Source of the DNA: Schizochytrium sp. CCTCC M209059
Taxonomy: Eukaryota > Sar > Bigyra > Thraustochytrida > Thraustochytriidae
Length of the DNA stretch: 64,000 nt
Assembly (NCBI GenBank): GCA_000818945.1
Contig: KN805374.1
Location: 396,530 to 460,529 of the forward strand
Direction: 5' to 3'
Shown: piece by piece, positions 59,007 to 64,000 of the stretch
How the letters are laid out: the number at the start of each line of letters is the position of its first letter
Position numbering within the stretch: the first letter of the stretch is position 1
Translations under genes and position numbers: made by a program
The notes under the pieces: model-generated
The model's input: only the letters and a program-made list of their open reading frames with translations
What the model was told of the DNA's origin: nothing
Databases searched by the model: none

Positions 59007-59861
59007 TGGAATGGACTCTGCGCGCGGCCGTGGGACTCAAGGTGAGGCAAGGCGAGGCAAGGCAAGGCGAGGAGGGCCGCCGCTCAGCCCGGCCGGTTCA
59101 GCCTCGCGCCCGGCCGGGGGAAAAGGGCAGGGAGGGGGGAGCAGAGGCCGGGCGAGCGCTGCTGCTGCTGCCGGCGCGAGGGGGAGAGTCTCTGGCAGCG
59201 AGCTCGCCGGCGCGGTGGCCAGATCGTTGCTTCGATTTGGCTTGACTCGATCGATCTTCGAGTGATCTTTTTTGACCGAGGGTTACTTTTGCAGAAAGGG
59301 ACCTATCTAAGAGATTTGGAAAAGAAGAGACTTATTAAAAAGGCCTAGCACCGCGGCCTCACGGGGGTTCTGAGATAGTGGCGGGTTAATTTTCTACCCT
59401 ACATCGCCCGCATCCTTACTAGAATGCCCCCCATATGGGCGGGCGATAAGAGACGCAAAGGGGGCGAATTACAGCCTTTGGGGTGTATTAAGAGATGCGG
59501 AGTACCCCCAACACGGAGGATTTATTAGGCTGCAAGAAGACGCGGGACAATTGGCGCTGGGGGGTGGGGAAGGAGAGACGGGTGCAAGCGGGTCGAAGCT
59601 TGGCTGCAGAGCAAGTTTTCGCTGCACGAGGCGAGACACGGCCCGCGCTCTTCCGCCGCCCGCGCACGCGCACCGAGTCCGCCGGACGCTCGCGCGCCTT
59701 CGCCGCTCGCCCCGCCTCCGCTTTCCGCGCCCCTGCCCCCCTCCCTCGCCCTACTGCAAAAGCCGCCCTTTGCTGCGGCGCGCGCGCAGAGAGAGGAAGC
59801 ACCAGCGACCAACTTGATACTTGAGGCTGCGCTTGTGCAGTGCAAGAGATCGAAGAAGAAG
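58612..59861. other. Divergent promoter region, GC-rich, with a palindromic island
   Basis: A CTCGTC repeat (58963-59008) and GGCAAGGCGA-type repeats (59042-59070) lie near the SYLF gene. From about 59260 to 59530 the composition changes. There ATCGCCCGC (59403-59411) and GCGGGCGAT (59439-59447) form a 9-bp inverted repeat with a 27-base loop. No gene is assigned. Confidence 0.5.
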
Positions 59862-60217
59862 ATGGCGGGCCTGCTCTACTACACGCTCGGACTGAACGGC
59901 CGTAGGTACCTTCAGATCTGCCTGGTGATCTTCTTTACCGTGCTCGCCTTCGCCGTGGCTGATTACATCATCCAGACTGCCTTTGTAAGTTTCGGGACAT
60001 CTTCGCTTCATGTTTGGTTAAGAACGCGATTCAGACTAACAATGACATCCGCATGCTTGCTCGCTTGTTTGCTTACGACCAAACAACACAGATCACGCTG
60101 GCCGGAATCTTTCTCATGCTTCTCATCGTCGACTACATGTTTCTCGATGAGCCGCAATTCAAGTTTGATCCTGACTATGGGAACTGGGCACGGCAAACGA
60201 CGCCAGCTCATTTTTAA
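59862..60217 (+). CDS. Small two-exon membrane protein (82 residues), unknown function
   Basis: Exon 1 is 59862-59984 (ATG in AAGATGGCGG) and exon 2 is 60092-60217, both phase 0, joined across a canonical intron. The product is 82 residues with two membrane helices: about 18-38 (LQICLVIFFTVLAFAVADYI) and about 42-57 (ITLAGIFLMLLIVDYMF). The C-terminal tail ends DEPQFKFDPDYGNWARQ plus six residues. No single open frame covers it, so it is easily missed. I do not recognise the family; small ER or mitochondrial complex subunits have this size and topology. Confidence 0.75.
59985..60091 (+). other. Intron of the small membrane protein gene
   Basis: The donor is GTAAGT at 59985, a branch-like GACTAACA lies at about 60033-60040, and the acceptor ACACAG ends at 60091. 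Length 107 bases, with in-frame stops inside. Confidence 0.8.
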
Positions 60218-60472
60218 TATGGCCCGCGTGCTGGGCACACTTCATTTGTTTCCTGCTCATTGCATCGTGTAAACCATGATCATCATCTCATTCTTTGCAC
60301 AACATATTATCTTTTTCGAATTTCAACTCAAGTCGTCGCATCAACTGAGCCTAATCTCACCTTCCTTACAATGCATGCGACGATGACACCCTTTTAACGC
60401 TTGACGGCCTTGGCAAGCTTCTTGCTTTACATGCGCGTGCGTATGTGCGTGCGTCCGTGCGTGCGTGCTCTC

Positions 60473-63400
60473 TCAGACCGAATACTCGCCATCATCGGGG
60501 GCATTGGGAGGCAGAGCGCGAGGAGGCTGCGGCGGGATAAAGGGTTGCGCGTTCGAAGGCGGCGGCACGCTCGGCGGACGCGGAGCTGGCACACGAGGCT
60601 CTGTTGCCTTGGCCTTTTTGTCTTGCTCAGACGTGTTCTTGTTGCCATCATCCCCCCGAGTGACTTCGTCGTCATTGTCGTCTTCGCTTTCGTCCTCATC
60701 TGCGCCATAGAGTGCCAGACCCGGGGGCGCCACGCGCGGTGGAAGCGGCGCTAACGGTGTCCGCTCAGTTTCTTGCGAATCTCCAGGCGATCCTGGCTTT
60801 TCCTGCGCATGAGTTGGTGCCGGGGGCCGCGAGTTACGCCGACTCTGGCGCCGCGGCGGTCGGTCCCCGGACGGGGGTCGCAGGATCACCGTCGTTTTCG
60901 TCACCTCAGTGACTTGCATATCGAACCCTGGAGGCGGCACCGGCGGCGGAGGCGGATTCTCTGGTGGCGGCGCCGGTAATGAAGATATGGATTCCAGACC
61001 AGGCGGGGGTGGTACCGATTCGCGACGAGCTCGAGAACCCAGCTGCGGTGATCCTGGCGGCGACCCGGCAGGAGACCCCGGTGGCGATGCTGCTGGAGAC
61101 CCGGGCGGAGACCCTGGCGGAGACCCTGGTGGCGAGGGCATTGGAGAGATGCCCCTTGGAGAACCCGGAGGAGATTCAGGTGGTGATGGCAGGCTCTCAT
61201 CTGACACCGCGCCAATATTCAATGATGTTTTGCAACGCACCAGAAAGCGGCGAACGTGCGCTTGGATGAAAATAGCTGCAAACTCTTCTTCCATTTCGTC
61301 GAATGCACGGCGTGCAGCATAGCCGCGATACGCTGCTTGGATGCGCACTGCGCCAACTTCACGTGCTTCCTCCTCCATTGCGGCGAGTTCTGCATCGATG
61401 CGGATGCGCTGCAGAACGCCACGTGCATGGGCCTGCAAGAGAACTGCTGCACGCTCCCGCAAAGAATCCTCGCTGTCGTCTGGATGCTCGCTCTCGAAAT
61501 GTTCATCATTGTTGTTGTCCTCCGTAGGTTGGCTCCGGCCAGGATCTGCGTCTTGCTCCTCTTTGTTCAACGCCCGTCCGTGATCGACTGACTTCTCGTC
61601 ATCTGAGATGAATTCTTTGGAAGTACTTCGATGTGATGTTATGTCGTCGGCCACGTTTCCAGAATCCGATGCGACTTCAGAACTCGACTCTCCTTCTTCT
61701 TTGTTTCTCTCGGCTTCTTTCCTCATTGCCTCCTCTCGCAAATCTTTTTCCTCTTCTTCTTTCCTCATTGCCTCTTCTCGCAAAAGTCTTTCCTCTTTTT
61801 CTTTCCTCATTGCCTCTTCTCGCAATAGTTTTTCCGCTTCTTCTTTCCTCATTGCTTCTTCTCGCAAGAGTCTTGCTTCTTCTTCCTTTCTCTTGGCTTC
61901 TTCTCGCAAAAGTCTTTCTTCTTCTTCTTTTCTCTCTGCCTCCTCTCGCAAAAGTCTTTCTTCTTCTTCTTTTCTGTTTGCTTCTTCTCGCAAACGTCTC
62001 GCCTTTTCCTCTTCTTCAGCCTGAATCCTGCGCTCTTCCTCGTAACGCTCTTTTTCTTCTTCAAAAAGACGGCGCTCTTCCGCGAATCGATGACGTTCCT
62101 CATCGAAACGAGCTTGCTCCAGCTCCAGTTGACGACGTCTGCTATCGCTTTCTTTTCTCTCCGCCGTATGATCAGCATCCTTGGAGCCCACATGCTTCTT
62201 AGTATTGTCTTGAACAGATCCATCAGTGCTCACGCCCAGAGCATGCTCACTGTGATCATCGTTGTGTTGCTCAGCATGATCATCGACGCTTTGCTCGCCT
62301 TGATTATCGTTGTCTTGCTCGGCATGATTATCGTCGCCTTGCTCGCCAAGATCATCGTCACTTTGCTCGTTTTGATAATCATCGCCTGGCCCGCGCTTGT
62401 CTTCATCATCGCTCTGCGTCGAGCGGTTTGCCGTAGACTTGAAAGAGGATCCAGGCTGAGCGCGAAGTGTAGATATTGAACCGTCAGACTCACACGACAC
62501 GAGATTGCGTCTTTGGGTTGTGGGAGGACTCGCCACGTCCACGAGCGGCCGACTTGCAGAGGCGAGAACCTGCGCATATTTCCAGCAAACAATGGCCAAG
62601 TCGGTAGCATCCTCGTCTGTGCAGAGAAATTCGACCGATCCTTCGTTGTTGTCATCATCACTTGGCCCATCGCTAGACGCGTCAGCCTCGGGGCGGAGAA
62701 GATCGAAAGCAATCCATTGAGGGTTGTTCGACTTCATGGACCATGATGCGATTTCAGTCCACTCCCACGACTCATCAGTGGGTTCGAAAGAAATGCCGCG
62801 TCGGCTTGCAATGAGCGCACCATGAGCCCCACTTGGAGAATTGCCACGATCTGCAGAGAAACGGTGTTCACCGTAGCGTTTGAGACCTTCCAAGAGGTTG
62901 AGGAACTCGGCGGAAGGGTCGATACGACGGCCGCTGAGGCCTTCGTAAGCTGCAAAAATGTCAGACTCCCAGCGAGAGGGCTTGCGTAAAGGAAGTGCGC
63001 TTCGCGGCACGAGCTCAAGCATGTGATCCACTACGAAACCTGACTTATGTACGCCCTTGTTATAAGGACCATATCGTTTCTGCAGCTGAAGCGCAGCAAG
63101 GTGCTCGACGAGATGTTCAGGCACCGACAGTCTGCCGGAAAGGACATCATGCACGGCTTGAATATAGCGAAGATTCAAAATGCCAGGGTCACGGGAATGT
63201 AACACGCCGTCAACAAAGGTAAGTATACGGAAAAAGAGTTTGTGGCATCGCGGTGCCCAGTGCGACACGGAATCCTGCTCTGGAATGATGATCTCGCGTC
63301 GTTTGCCGTCAACATTTGCAACAATTGCAAAGTATTGCGCAACGCGCTCGCTGTCGATCAGGCCAAGCGCCCTGCCCATGGCTTCGCAAGCATCCTGTGC

Positions 63401-63669
63401 GATACCTCGAAGCTTTATCCGTCAGTTGCTCATGTTTTCATCTGTGCGCTTGCTGGCCGTTTACTTGCAGTCATCTCGCGTTCGTTTAACGGGCCTCACG
63501 AAGCTGTTCTCGCGCGCGCGAAAAGATGAGCGAGAGCAACCTGGCTGACGATGGTGGTATATTTTATCTCTCCTGTCTCTCCTTTCGCCACACTTACCTT
63601 GGCTGAAGCGCCCTGCGGTAGGTCGAGCTGTCGGTGCGTCTGGTCCAGCAGATAGATCGCCGTGGACAT
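60473..63669 (-). CDS. FERM domain protein with helical repeats, IQ motifs and PPGSP repeats (two exons)
   Basis: Exon 1 (63669-63598) encodes 24 residues, MSTAIYLLDQTHRQLDLPQG then ASAK. Exon 2 (63394-60473) continues in phase 0 with DACEAMGRALGL, for 997 residues in total. The exon 1 segment supplies the missing first strands of the FERM F1 lobe. F2 is marked by YIQAVHDVLSGRLSVPEHLV and LAALQLQKRYGPYN. F3 has GISFEPTDESWEWTEIASWS. From about 492 a 14-residue charged repeat (RKEEEERLLREEAM type) repeats at least six times. About 670-760 holds three IQ motifs (VLLQAHARGVLQR, VRIQAAYRGYAARR, IFIQAHVRRFLVR), probable calmodulin sites. PPGSP repeats and Pro-rich sequence follow. FERM domains bind membrane lipids and receptor tails, so a membrane-cytoskeleton linker is likely. 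No myosin motor is attached. Confidence 0.8.
61720..61990 (-). repeat. 42-base coding minisatellite (14-residue charged helix)
   Basis: Six or more units coding for RKEEEERLLREEAM-like segments lie inside the FERM protein gene. Units are diverged but in register. Confidence 0.85.
63395..63597 (-). other. Intron of the FERM protein gene
   Basis: On the minus strand, donor AAG/GTAAGT begins at 63597 and acceptor GCACAG ends at 63395. A branch-like AACTGAC lies about 35 bases before the acceptor. Length 203 bases. Confidence 0.75.
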
Positions 63670-64000
63670 GCTTTGGCACCGGCCAGCGCGCTCGCCTTGC
63701 CTTCGCAAGCGAGCCGCCACTCGACTTTGCGAGTCAATTGCCTTTTCGGTGGCGATTTTTGGAGTTTTGGTTCTTTCGCCTTGTTCTCGCCTTGGCAAAA
63801 GAAACAAGTAGGGCCTAGGGTTGAGAAAAATACTTTGCTATACGACGACTTTCGCGCGTCATGAATCGTAGTGGCTCCGCTTAACATCGTACTGCAGAAT
63901 GATCTTTAAGAATGGCAAGTTGTCGACGTGGTTGGTTGGTCTACCTCTACTGATTGTATTGATAGATAAGAAATGCTCGTAAGAAGCCTACCTATTCAAC
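63670..64000. other. Upstream flank of the FERM gene, end of window
   Basis: No gene is recognised. This is presumably the promoter of the FERM gene. Confidence 0.5.

Overview
The window is nuclear DNA of a single-celled eukaryote. Genes are large, mostly uninterrupted reading frames on both strands, separated by GC-rich, microsatellite-rich spacers. The few introns I can place are short (107 to 410 bases) and canonical: GTAAGT or GTGAGT donors, CTAAC- or CTGAC-like branch sites and CAG acceptors. The protein mix suggests a heterotrophic stramenopile, most plausibly a thraustochytrid/labyrinthulomycete; that placement is inference. It rests on a plant/stramenopile-like complex I subunit, a peroxisomal thioesterase, a BLUF protein, a receptor-like protein with CGVCGGNG-type motifs, and several candidate cilium or cytoskeleton proteins. 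No phage, plasmid, CRISPR, tRNA, rRNA or intact transposon was seen.

Layout. 1-5 kb: translation factor eEF1B-beta (+), a BLUF-domain protein (-), a small TPR-like protein (-), an unknown basic protein (+). 5-16.6 kb: an AAAP amino-acid transporter (+), a C2orf81-like protein (-), a short Ser/Thr/Pro-rich type II membrane protein (+), a large coiled-coil protein with UVR-like motifs (+), and a peroxisomal ACOT8-type acyl-CoA thioesterase (+) whose first exon lies upstream of an ATG microsatellite. 16.8-25 kb: three unknown low-complexity or coiled-coil proteins (-) and a 3.3 kb GC-rich repetitive spacer. 25-28.6 kb: mostly non-coding, with a complex I 21 kDa-like subunit (-) and two weak small-gene candidates.

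28.6-44 kb: a 1357-residue receptor-like type I membrane protein with TSP1-like and PH-like regions (-), a CUE-domain protein (-), a 3-beta-HSD/ERG26-like dehydrogenase (-), a WDR77/MEP50-like WD40 protein (+), the five-RRM ribosome-biogenesis factor MRD1/RBM19 (-), and an acidic unknown protein (+). 44-51 kb: one giant gene (-) with 16 Tudor-like repeats followed by a series of EF-hands, the most striking feature of the window. 52-64 kb: a Wee1-like kinase (+), a TPR-like unknown (+) whose stop codon lies in a 115-bp tandem duplication, a SYLF-WW-SH3 protein (-), an 82-residue two-exon membrane protein (+), and a FERM, helical-repeat, IQ, proline-rich protein (-) with a recoverable first exon.

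The genes do not form a pathway. Housekeeping functions (translation, rRNA processing, sterol and fatty acyl metabolism, respiration, cell-cycle control) are interleaved with lineage-specific multidomain proteins, as expected in a compact protist genome. Many apparent long frames on opposite strands are antisense shadows. Where a frame opens at a non-ATG codon or in low-complexity sequence, I used the first credible ATG and say so.
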